Source: Blastomyces gilchristii SLH14081 (taxonomy: Eukaryota > Ascomycota > Eurotiomycetes > Onygenales > Ajellomycetaceae). From it: a stretch of DNA of 64,000 bases. Shown piece after piece: positions 50,089-60,321 of this stretch. Where the stretch lies: the NCBI RefSeq assembly GCF_000003855.2, contig NW_003101679.1, forward strand, positions 876,417 to 940,416. Reading direction: 5' to 3'. Both the position numbers and the translations under genes were made by a program. The notes beneath the pieces were generated by a model. That model had not been told where the DNA came from, searched no databases, and saw nothing but the letters and a program-made list of their open reading frames with translations. Every line of letters begins with the position of its first letter. Within the stretch, counting starts at the first letter, position 1.

Positions 50089-50594
50089 TAGACTGACCGT
50101 GTGACCGTGTCTGAAATCAGAATCAGATTTTTTAATAGTCTTATTATCAATTCAACTGATCTTATTACACAGTTTTAACATTAGATAGTAGTCTTATACT
50201 GTTTCAGTGAGACTTACTATCTACTCTTATCACATTTTTCAAATGAGATCATGATTTTCACTTCTCAATTTAAATTATTTTTATTGCTTTAAATGACTTT
50301 AAATCTCATTGAAGTGTTATTAAAAAGCATTACTTTTTAAAAAATTAAAAATAGTCTAAAAAAAACCTTAAAATGTCTAAAAATAGTAACTTTATATCAA
50401 GAATGAAACTAAATGAGATCAAATGAGATCACTTTCTTATTTTTTTCAAGTCATGGTTTCATTTTAAGATCTGATATATAGTCACTTTACATGTTTTTTT
50501 GATAGTCAGTCCCAGCGGGATTCACGCCAAGAAATGTATAGAACCAGATCAAATGAAATCAAATGTGAAATTCATAATCTCAGTAGTCAGTCTA
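50089..50594 (+). mobile_element. 506-bp MITE, copy 3
   Basis: Exactly 506 bp, TAGACTGACCG...CAGTCTA. The 8-bp target duplication is CATATTAA at 50081-50088 and CATATCAA at 50595-50602, differing by one C/T transition. The middle is mutated, while both ends keep CpG (GACCGTGTGACCG, CCCAGCGGG, CACGCC). Confidence 0.92.
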
Positions 50595-50602
50595 CATATC
50601 AA

Positions 50603-51399
50603 CTGTCTATCATCTCAAGACTAATGATACATCAGAACAGATAATTCAGATTATAAAGAATTATCTTTATAAGTTCTATAATTACTTATAAGATGATTGA
50701 TATAATCTGCTTCTACACACAGAGATCACTATTAATGAACAAGATACTATTTTAATAGACATAAGCTCATTCTTTCTTACACATAGTTATCACATGAAAG
50801 TGTTAAATCTTCTAGAGATTACACAGTTTATATTAAATCTCTACAGTTCAATTCAGATCACTGATAATATAGTAATAAAGCTCTAAGATACTCATGATTG
50901 AGCAGAGGTCTTTATAACAACTATAAAACAGAATTAAGAGAATTAAATCAATGTTCACTGAGACTCTGCTGAATAATATAAAATAGAAGATCTGATATGA
51001 TTGAATCTTAAGAATATATAAATCACATATTTATCTCATATATTAGATTACTATCATATCAGATATAAAGTAATAGAAGTTCTAGATAGTTATAACTACT
51101 GTCTTAATACATTATCAGAGATTTATAATATATTTTATACAAGCTTATTATACTGTACTATCACTGATCTGTTTTCTTCTCAACTGACTTCTGACTAGCA
51201 GTTATCAGACATTATAGAAGAAGATAATAAGCTTGAGTGAGAGATTGAGAATATTCTTGATAAGAGATCTCACAGTCACAGCTGATAATATCTTGTGAAA
51301 TAAGTTAACTATAATCAACTGATCTGAACTCTGAGTTCTGTATTATCTGAAACAGCAGCTCTTAACTAATGAGAACTGCTTCTGAAAGAAGAGAGTTAA
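50603..51399 (+). pseudogene. Element E integrase C-terminus and chromodomain
   Basis: The frame begins with VYHLKTNDTSEQIIQIIKNY, matching the region that follows the integrase core in gypsy elements. It passes through a GPY/F-like region (ITYLSYILDYYHIRYKVIEVL) and ends with a chromodomain near 51240-51370 (EIENILDKRSHSHS, QYLVKWVNYNQLIWTL). Chromodomains of this kind target integration to heterochromatin. It runs directly into the 3' LTR of element E. Stops are frequent. Confidence 0.8.
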
Positions 51400-51675
51400 T
51401 GTAATAAGCTGCATCTAATCAATTATATAGACTATTTTATTACACTTCATAGATTCTTTCACTTCATTCTCAATCATCAATTCTCAGCTATTATAAACAT
51501 ATATAGATTCTTTCACTCTGAAGCTTCACTGTGTACATTATTATATATATGTATAAATATTCACTCTGATTGCTGATTTTTACACTTTCTCTTTCTTTTC
51601 TTCTCTAATGTTTTTATCTTTATTATATAAGATCTATTAATATTATACTGATCTATTCAGTGTAGATCTCTTACA
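51400..51675 (+). repeat. 3' LTR of element E
   Basis: 276 bp, TGTAATAAGC...CTCTTACA, a direct repeat of 17946-18221. It is fully CpG-depleted, including the part that is CpG-rich in the 5' copy. Confidence 0.9.
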
Positions 51676-51680
51676 TTTAC

Positions 51681-52255
51681 TATCAATTCTACAATTAATT
51701 TAAAATCAATTTAAAATCAATTTAATACTGAAATTATTCTTGAATTTAATAATAAAGTAAGTGTTTATATAATTTACACTGAATTGATTATTAACTGATT
51801 TTCAATCAATTATTAATTACTTAAATATACAGATTGAATTTATTTTATTACTATAATTAATTAATAATTAATTCAAAATTAATTCAAAATTAATTTAAAA
51901 TTAATTTAATACTGAAATTATTCTTGAATTTAATAATAATACTGAATTGATTATCAACTGATTTTCAATCAATTATTAATTACTTAAATATATAGATTAA
52001 ATATATTTTTATTACTATAATTAATTCAGAATCAATTCAGAATCAATTTAAAATCAATTTAAAATTAATTATTAAATATTTTTATCTTGATATATTTTAA
52101 AATTCTGTAAAACATCTCTTTATATTCTATATGAATTTATCTGTTTATTTAATTGATTATGAATCAGCTATACATGCTTTGATTGATTGATGAGCTGAAT
52201 GAATGAGTGAATTGAAAGATTAAAAGTCAATTATCAACTGATTATTACTGTATTG
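51681..52255. repeat. Very AT-rich iterated segment inside the right inverted repeat
   Basis: Composed of AATTAATTTAAAATCAATT-like short repeats. A longer unit is duplicated in direct orientation: ACTGAAATTATTCTTGAATT occurs near 51726 and 51910, and TTTTCAATCAATTATTAATT near 51799 and 51962. There is no coding sequence. It lies between the target duplication of element E and the right inverted repeat, so it is part of the DNA that element E invaded. Confidence 0.7.
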
Positions 52256-52321
52256 TGCGAGGTCAGGGTCATGATTATGTAACAAGGTCAAGTGGCGCAC
52301 TTAGCGAGGTCAAGTTTTCTG
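52256..52321 (-). repeat. Right inverted repeat with TGACCTCGY motif
   Basis: The reverse complement begins CAGAAAACTTGACCTCGC and continues through GTGCGCCACTTGACC, as at 17803. It has three TGACCTC-type units instead of four. CpG is retained. Confidence 0.75.
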
Positions 52322-53636
52322 TATACACGGGAACTGGGGACTGGGGAAAGGATATGGAGAGAGACACGCTGCAGCATCATACTTCTGTGGGTTCAAGTCG
52401 ATTCCGAGCACTGAGCGAGCCCGGGGGTTTGGGGGGGAGAAAGTCTAAACTTCAATATGCTCAGGACTCTCAGATGCACTCCACTCTGCCTCCGCGCCGA
52501 TGTTTCCGGAAGTTCTATCTGGCCTTGGCTGGAGGCGCAATATTTATTTGAAGTTCCGCGTAAATATATGACTTTTTCCCGCCTCCTTCTCCATGATCTT
52601 TCTGCCAGGTAGCTAGATTGTTAACCCTCGCTGCGGGAGCTGTAGAGAAAGGTAGGTTGCCCCAGCTGTTGGATGTTTAACATATATCCATCTCTCTTCA
52701 CTCTTAAGTCTTCAGTAACTAGTTAGCACTTTTGTCTTGTTGTTGGCCGTGTGTGTGGGGGGGGGAAACTAAATACCTTCCAGCATCGAACGGTTGGAAC
52801 AAGCTCTAACTACCGCTCCCAATTCCCAAACCTGCCCCATAGCCGCAAGACAAGAAAGACATCACCACAATCCAGCCGGCAAGGAACAAGGAACAAGGAG
52901 CAGGAGGGCCCGCGTTTACAACGGTGGCAAACTTGCGTCCCCGGTTTCTCTCACCAAGTAGTCAAGTACAGCAGCGATCGGCTTGCCGTGTGAAGGATCA
53001 AACGACGGGGAGACGGGAGAGGAATCTTCATCTCTAGTCCAGCAGCACAACACAGAGCAGCGCCCTATCATGAATATTCCATTCATCGTCTCCATCGTTC
53101 CATTATTGCATGATAGGTACCCAAATCGCGCTCCACTCAAAGGCAGAACCGATTTCCCCAGAGAGGGAAAAGAAAAAAAAAGATAACAGATCCCTCCCTA
53201 CCTTGGCATCCATCCTTGTGCTATGCTATGGAGAGCCTAAGCTAGGCAGTTTAGCTATTAGTTATAGCTTCTCCCAAGTGATGAGCAGCTTCGAGAGAGA
53301 TAGCTCTCTCCATAGTCCAAACGCTTCTATCCTCCCCCCCAGAGGTGGGATATGGGGAGGGCGCGGACACTGCCGAGGGTAATTGAACTATGTTACCTCT
53401 GATTGAACAAATCTATGGATATAATAATAATACACCCGTTCTTCCCCCATGGTTCTTCTTGCTCGTACTCTTTGAATCCCCAGGGTCACCAAAACGCTCT
53501 GGCTACAGGGTCCTGAGCTAAGGTTCACCTGGGTAGTACTGTAGTTGCAAGAACTATATTTACGAAATCCTAATAATAAATAACAATATCTACTCCTAGC
53601 TACCTTAGGCCTCCCTCAGGCTCACTGTCGCCCGTC
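52322..53636. promoter_or_regulatory. Upstream region of the MFS transporter gene
   Basis: About 1.3 kb of GC-normal DNA between the transposon block and the transporter start. It must include the promoter. Open frames here are short and without family features. A G-run lies near 52758 and a CT/AG-rich segment near 53170. Confidence 0.5.
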
Positions 53637-55455
53637 ATGGCAGGGAAATTCATTCAGTACCTGCGTGGCACCGAAAGCAGGCCAGGTGAAGCTGCTTTGC
53701 TGCGCAAGATCGACTTTTTCATCCTCACCTTCTGCTGTCTTATGTACTTTGCCAATTATGTGAGTCCCTCTGGAGTCATTCCTTTTACATTCCTGTCGAC
53801 GGTATTCTATACAGTTATATAAGTTATAGCTACTGTCGCTTATCTTTTAACAAGTGATGGGTTAAAAGTTGGGCTAATATTTATTATCTGTGCCTGAATA
53901 GCTGGATCGGACAAACTTGAACAATGCATACGTCTCCGGGATGAAGGAGGATCTGAACTTCCAGAGGAACCAGCTCAATTTGATTAATACGATTTTTACC
54001 GTCGGGTATGGTTGTCAAGTCTACATTCTCTCTGCATTCTTCACACAACGCCGAAATCTAACATCTTTCTTATTGCGCAGATACATTCTCGGCCAGGTGC
54101 CCTCCAACTTGGCGCTCATTCATTTCAAACCCAGAATCTTCTTCCCCTGCATGATGTTGTTCTGGGGTGGTTTGACCATGATTACCGCCTCTGTCCAAAA
54201 GCCGCAGTCTATCATGGCCATCCGTTTCTTCCTCGGCCTAGCTGAGTCCAGCACTTTCGTTGGTACCCACTATATTCTCGGGTCATGGTACACCGAGCGA
54301 GAGCTGGGCAAGAGAAGTGGTATCTTCACTGCCTCAGGACTTGCAGGGACTATGTTTGGTGGCTTTATTCAGACTGGTATCCATAAGTCACTCCACGGCG
54401 CCAGAGGAATGGCCGGCTGGAGATGGTTGTTCATTGTATGTTGGGAAGAAATCTCCCTCCTCCCCTGTGTCGCCTCAAAAAACATCAGGAATATACATCC
54501 ATACAAAGACCAATATGCTAACATGCCCAACTTCAGGTCGACGGCCTCATTACGGTCCCTATTGCCCTGTATGGTCTTTTCCTCTTCCCCGACACCCCCG
54601 CTACCACCACTGCTCCATACCTGAACGCGAAACAACGCGCTCTTGCCATCGCCCGCGTCCCCGAGCCGCTCCGCGAACGCGCCCCGCTGAGCCTTGGTTT
54701 CGTCAAGAAGATCTTCTCCTCCTGGCACTGGTATGGCTTCGTCATGCTCTGGGTCATCGCAGGAGAGACCGAATCCTTCTCCACCAACGCCCTGCTGGCG
54801 CTCTACATGAAATCGCACCCAACAAACAGCTACTCCGTCCCGCAGCTAAATAACTACCCCACCGGCGTGCCGGCAGTCGGGATCGTCTCCACGCTCTTCT
54901 GGGCCACGCTGACTGATTTCCTGGGCGGGAAGCGATACCTTGTCGGCTACTGGATTGGTATTACAGGCATTGCTACTTCTGCAATGATTCTTGGCCCCGG
55001 GTCGTCCACGGCGACGATCTTCGGCGCGTATTACTGGGCTGGTTCCGTGTATGCGTGCCAGGCAACGTTCTTCGCGTGGGCGAACGACGTCATGCGCTAC
55101 AAGGACGATGCCATGCGCAGCATTGTCATTGCTAGTATGAATATGGGGAGCAACGTGGTGAACGCGTGGTGGGCTTTGCTGTTCTATTCGGCCGATCAGG
55201 CACCTTTCTTCACGGTATGTCGTCCTCACTCTGTTCCCTCCCCTACATTTCTTTTCTTTGACTTGGTCAAGTTTGTATCCGACACACTGACCCTGCTGAC
55301 CGCATTTATAGAAAGGTATGTGGGCTATGATTGCCTGCTCGATCGCAATGGTCATATGGACCGCTGGTATTGTATACTGCTCCGCCCGAGATGAGAAGCA
55401 GGAAGAGGCGCGAAGGCTGGAAGAGGAAGTACCGTCGAAGCTAGAGGAAGCCTAG
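53637..55455 (+). CDS. MFS transporter of the Dal5/Fen2 (anion:cation symporter) family
   Basis: Five exons (53637-53759, 53902-54005, 54081-54435, 54537-55214, 55312-55455) give 467 aa in phase. The family motif LDRTNLNNAYVSGMKEDLNF follows the first membrane helix. Further features are GYILGQVPSNLAL after intron 2, RFFLGLAESSTFVG with the GSWYTERELGKRSGIF loop, and a second bundle from WHWYGFVMLWVIAGETESF to WALLFYSADQAPFFT. The C-terminus is cytosolic and Glu/Lys-rich. The NNAYVSGMKEDL region resembles pantothenate transporters (Fen2/Liz1), but allantoate or other small carboxylates are possible. It is slightly short for the family (about 500 aa). It acts in the plasma membrane. Confidence 0.9.
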
Positions 55456-55845
55456 AACAAGGGTTCCGTTGCTGACATTCTGTGTTATATAATATTGTGT
55501 AGAACTAGCTTAGCTTTGACATGGTGCACATTGCTGCCCGATTTAAGACAATAGTGTGCTGTGCATGAATTATCCCCTTTTCTTTATTTTTATAGAGTGT
55601 AGTGTGTAGTTGGTTGCTGGATAGCGTAGGGTTGTCTACCTGCTCCATAGCCCTGGAGAAGGTCGGGTCTTATCACATTGTCACGTGGTGATAAGAAAAA
55701 AGCTCTCGCTGCTTCCACCGATTATCCTCCCCCTATCTATCACGACAAATTCCACGACAAATTCCTCATCCATCCTCTGAACCAAAACCAGAAGAGCCAA
55801 AAAAATAAAATAAAATAAAATAAAGAAAGAAAGGAAAAAGACACC
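55456..55845. promoter_or_regulatory. Intergenic region between MFS transporter and Yae1 genes
   Basis: 390 bp holding the transporter 3' UTR and the Yae1-gene promoter. An (AAAAT)n-like run lies at about 55802-55825, just upstream of the start. No gene is seen. Confidence 0.55.
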
Positions 55846-56643
55846 ATGGGAAACTCCTCCGCCTCCCGTTCCCCCTCGGAACAATCCCGCCCCTCTTCCC
55901 CCTCCGCCCTGGAAACCTCCACCTTGACCCCTCGCTCGCCCTCCACAACCGTCACAACCGCCCCCTCCTCCCCGACCCACCAACACCCCTCCACAGCGCT
56001 CCTTTTAGATGACATCTTCGGCTCCTCCCCTCCGAACCAACATCAACATTCCTTAGAAAGCAACAACAACAACAACAGCAACAATAATAATAATATCGCC
56101 CCTCAACCCCACCAACGGGACCTCGCCCGCGAACCCTCCGACCTCCCCTTCCTGCGCCGCCAACACGTCACAGCCGGCTACCGCGATGGCATCTCCGTGG
56201 CCAAAGGCGAGCATGTTCAGCGCGGCTTTGATGGGGGATTCCCTGTTGGTGCGGAGTTGGGGTTGCGCGTTGGGACTGTGTTGGGGGTTTTGGAGGGGTT
56301 GGTGGCCACTGCTGCTGTAGCTGCTCGCCGTGCTGGTGGTGGCCGTGGTGACGGGGATGCTAAGGGGAGTGGAACATGGCGGGGTGCAGGAGACGATATT
56401 GCGGCCATGTTTGAGGCGGCGAAGAAGGAGTTAAGTGTGCAGAATGTGTTTGGGGCTACTGCGGAGGATGTTGGTGGGGAAGGGGTAGCGGAGCAGACGG
56501 GAAATGGTAATGGTGGTGATGGTGATGGTGGTGGTGGGAGGCGCGAGTGGGTAGACCCCTGTGTGAGGCTGGCGAAGGCTGGGGATGAGGTTGTGACGAG
56601 GTGGGAAGGGAGGGTTAGGGAGTTGTTGGCCGCGACCAGATGA
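55846..56643 (+). CDS. yae1: Yae1-domain protein (cytosolic Fe-S assembly adaptor)
   Basis: A single exon of 265 aa with a strong start context (CACCATGG). The N-terminal about 90 residues are Ser/Pro/Thr-rich with Asn runs. The Yae1 domain is a deca-GX3 helix: Gly111, 115, 127, 131, 135, 139, 143 and 147 are spaced by four in GYRDGISVAKGEHVQRGFDG and the following residues. Ala119 and His123 replace two of the glycines. Yeast Yae1 with Lto1 recruits the ABC protein Rli1/ABCE1 to the CIA targeting complex. The C-terminus has a Gly/Asp-rich insertion before a conserved-looking WVDPCVRLAKAG. The low-complexity insertions are species-specific in such proteins. Confidence 0.85.
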   Translation: MGNSSASRSPSEQSRPSSPSALETSTLTPRSPSTTVTTAPSSPTHQHPSTALLLDDIFGSSPPNQHQHSLESNNNNNSNNNNNIAPQPHQRDLAREPSDLPFLRRQHVTAGYRDGISVAKGEHVQRGFDGGFPVGAELGLRVGTVLGVLEGLVATAAVAARRAGGGRGDGDAKGSGTWRGAGDDIAAMFEAAKKELSVQNVFGATAEDVGGEGVAEQTGNGNGGDGDGGGGRREWVDPCVRLAKAGDEVVTRWEGRVRELLAATR

Positions 56644-59600
56644 ACAGGGTGTGCCTACCGTTGATATATGTGTGTGTGACTTGGGCTCTGTGCCCTGCAG
56701 CTCCTGTCCGGAGAAGCGTCCTGTGGCATCGTGTTGGTTGGGGAGCTGTGCAGTGCGTATTGCGGGGGACACTGGACGGCAGGGGAGAACTATAGCGTCA
56801 GGACGCAGACGGGCGTTGCTCGCAGCCTACTAGCGATATACATGTCGTCTAACGATCGTTCTCGGGACCGGCGCCTTTTCACTTCTCTATGACCTCACCA
56901 CCGCTTCTCTATTATACATTCTTAAGGACGAGGAAGCTCAGGATGCTAATTTCCGGCTGCGGGTGACGTGATATGAATCATGAGCTTTGTTTGGAACTGG
57001 TATGTATATCTCCGCCCTATAGCTTTCCATCCCCTTGGCTTTTGCACCGCTTATCTTTCCTCATTCAGTTTCCTTCTCCCTGCCCGTCATACCCGTCCAC
57101 ACGCGCGTTTTGTGTATATAAGTTTCGTGCTAATTTGTAAGGAAGGATAGTGTGAACACACTCTACTCGAGATAGATATCAAGATAGCGTTTTAGTGCAT
57201 GACACTTAATTCAAGCTCCCATGAGCCAATTTATGTCCTCTCAATATTAGGCAGAGATAAGATAGGAAAAATAGATGAATGGGCATTGAACCACACGTAG
57301 ATATCGGGGATATGGTTATTATGATTATGATTATTATTCGAACCACTTCCCTCCGCTTCGCCCCAGGCCGTGTCAAGTATAAGCACACATGCTGGCAATC
57401 GTCGTAAAACTGACTATACTCCCATATGCAGTTTCGCAACGTTGGCCATATTTAATAGTAAATAACCGCCCAACACGTGAATGAAGAAGGGAAGACAAGA
57501 AATGTTCTGTTCCTGAACTTCACTGACGTGGTTTTCTACGAAGTGGTCTGGCGTAGAATAAGCAGGTTGGATTTCAAATTGATACTGGGAAATTCTTTTG
57601 GGATCGCATGGAGGATATTTATGATTCATGTTTGTTGGAACGGGTTGTTGAGCATCCATCGATATGTAAGGTAGGAGTTTGCTCGACAGGATCACTGAAT
57701 TAGAATGGCAGGCTTCTGAGAGCCTGATAACGAGCGTCTTTTGGGCAATCACGGACAAGAAAGAGGGGTATGCGGTCGGGAGATGGTGTTATTTTTGAAG
57801 ACGGTCGATCATGCTCATAAAGAGTGTGACTGTGACTTCAGAGATGGCGGGCATAGTTCTAGGATCACTATAAAACGTATGGTAATTGTCGCGGCCAAAT
57901 GTGGTGAAACGTGTTGAAACGGTGCTCATGGCGGGCGTAAATTGACGGATGTATCATCAGCATTGTCGACCTGGACACGTGGAGCAACACTTGCCCTGGA
58001 ATCAATTGCAAGCTCCAACCTGCTGTGACGGCTGGTTGCTTATGTTATGACATCATATTATGCGTAGAATCAAGCTGCTCATTGGCTTCAATGACCCGGT
58101 TGGCCTGTGTAGATGTAGGTACAAATATCTGAGCTCCATGGTTGGTTGGTATATTGTAATCTTCCACTTATAAATGGGCAGAGTCAGTGATCAAAATGTG
58201 TAACAAGAGATCAAAAATATGCCTCCAATATCGAGTGGCGAACTCCTAGGCGCATAGGTTCCCCCATCATGTAACTTCGACTCATCAACTCGTGAGGCCC
58301 GGTGGATGAAGTTGGATACATGGGGTTCGTCTGGGATGTAGGAGGAGAAGGACACGAGATATTTCAAGTCAGATGTGGCGTCCGAAAGTGGTTCTTCAGG
58401 TCGAGTAATTAGATCGATCTTTTGACTGCAACGAGTGGTGAAGTAAAATCGACGCATAATACTATACATTGGGCATGATGCTGTAGAGGCAGCCAACTAA
58501 AATAAGCAAGATGAACAGTAGGTAGGGCAATAAAACCTCGTAATTTATATTTTCAATGCAAGCAGTAGACTGAGAATCAATCAATGAACCATGGTGTTTT
58601 CAATTCAACTTGCCCTTGCATGTAGGAAGCGATGTCTAGAATAGCGGCATTCAAGTCCAGGGTAAAAAATCCGAATCCAAATCAGTATATGGACGTCAAC
58701 ATTCGACTCTGTATAAATAGTAGTTAAGATGGTAGGTGGTCCAGTCTGAGCTGAAAGTGCGACGTGTAAACTTGATCCATGGTTTGAACCATGGGTAGGC
58801 GTTTCGCTTTTAGGCATAGTTCGCTTTCCATGATAAACGTAATTGCAGCATCCGAGATTGGGTCATAAAGAAGGGCCCGCCAGGCGAGCATTTAGAGAGC
58901 GCCAGACTTTCAACAATGGGAGCTGTCATCTTCATGGCCTAATATGGATTCGTTGGCACAAGGGCATGAACAATTTGAGGGGCGTGAGATGTCCAGACAG
59001 GGATGTTTCTGAATGTGGATAGGATGGAGCTTGCCAGCTCATCAGAGGCTAAGTTAACCTGGTCCAGCGCCAGTTTCAAGGAGTCCTGTTGGCGGCCTAG
59101 GGCACTCATGAGCGTAGTACGACATGCCCGCTCTTTGATACTGTTCCTCGGCAGTATTCAAAATGACCTAAATATGGATGGTTTTTGCGCTGACGGCAGA
59201 TTGTACGTGTGGAGACTAAAATAATCCCACCATGGGTGTGTCGTAGGGCAGGAAGTTGAAATTCTCCGACTCCCAATGTCCTGACCAGCGCAAATCTGTT
59301 GGATCCCATATGTAAACCACGCCCCATCTGGCGTTATTGGGTTCTGTGTTCCTCTGGGGCAGATTCTTGTGCCCAAGTTTGCTACTAGAGTGCTGCAGCT
59401 TGCGAACAAGTATCATGTTCGCTCTCCCAGTCCCTGCCCAGTATCGAAAAGACCATCTCTGAAGTAGGAGAGAGAAGCCGGCAGAGCGAGGGAAGGGAGT
59501 CAACGACGAAATAATCCAGTGAGAGGGGAGCTGATCTGGAAGTTCAGTCCGTTTATTGACATTCGTCACTGTCAAACATTCCGCAACAAGGCCGGAGGCA

Positions 59601-60321
59601 CGGAGATATTGAGGAATATCTATCTCTGGTTGTTCGCAGTAACCGGGGACATAGGCACTTTGTTGGGCTGGCGCACAATTGATCTTTTAGTAGACAGTTG
59701 AAGTTGTTGCAGAAGTTGTTTCGGTGTGTGAGAGTCAAAAGAAAAAGCAATCCGCCGCATTTCCCAATCCGGCGAGCAATCAGCCTCAACTTCTCCATCG
59801 CACGTCGCCTCGTTCTCACACACAAAACAATTCCCTGAACACCACACCTCCCACGCGCTGCCTGTCCCGCCAGTGCGTGTTCTAATCATGTTGCGGCGTT
59901 GACCCAATTGAGCTGTGTATGGCCCTGAACGATGCTGTCTCGGTCGTCCAACGAGCTTCTGGTGCTGGCTGTCTCTCCTCCACCAGCCATCTGAATTAAA
60001 TCCGCGCTGCAAGCTCATTTGACCAGCCACCGCATTCGGCTCCAACACAACAACAACAACACCACCATTGTCTCTCGACAATTGTCGTTCTGGGCTTTGG
60101 CTGCTTTTCTGGCTCTTTTAATTACTTGTCTCTAGTGATTTTTATTCATACATTTTGGTTTGCTTGCTTGTTTGTTGAAAAATTACTGCTGTCCGGCTAA
60201 GTTTACCAGCTTGCCAGCTCATCCTGGACGTCTCAATTCCCTCCAAACCTCTCCTGGGCTATTAATTACTGTTGGACAGGTTACTAAGAAGTTCCACACC
60301 TGTTCTGGGGAAGGATAATAG
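56644..60321. other. Long gap without a recognisable gene
   Basis: About 3.7 kb of ordinary base composition. Minus-strand frames at 57414-57758, 58191-58496 and 59216-59575 lack family motifs and convincing splice partners. A protein-like minus-strand stretch near 58950-59110 (QQDSLKLALDQVNLASDEL) hints at a decayed or unusual gene. The promoter, and probably the missing first exon, of the next gene lie in the right part. No tRNA was seen. Confidence 0.4.

Larger units (their letters stand above)
17946..51675 (+). mobile_element. Outer chromodomain-type Ty3/gypsy LTR retrotransposon (element E), interrupted by many nested insertions
   Basis: 276-bp LTRs lie at 17946-18221 and 51400-51675, both TG...CA, and are flanked by the 5-bp direct repeat TTTAC (17941-17945 and 51676-51680). 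The internal parts, read on the plus strand after removing insertions, are gag (26738-27343 continuing at 35176), zinc knuckle, protease-like region, RT and RNase H up to about 37.9 kb. The integrase C-terminus with chromodomain is at 50603-51399. All coding parts are broken by in-frame stops, mainly TGA and TAA at expected Trp, Arg or Gln positions. The integrase zinc-binding domain and core are missing. It is the oldest insertion of the block because everything else sits inside it. Confidence 0.88.

Noticed and set aside
18222..51399. CRISPR-like or satellite arrays in the AT-rich block
   Set aside because: The repeated CAGAGA/TCTCTGA texture comes from mutational bias; there are no regularly spaced identical repeats.
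17803..52321. Starship-type giant mobile element
   Set aside because: No captain tyrosine recombinase or cargo genes; the size is explained by nested retroelements inside a small inverted-repeat element.
53637..56643. Secondary-metabolite or nutrient-utilisation cluster (amidase, MFS transporter)
   Set aside because: The amidase and transporter are separated by 38 kb of transposons and neighbours are housekeeping genes; there is no backbone enzyme or regulator.
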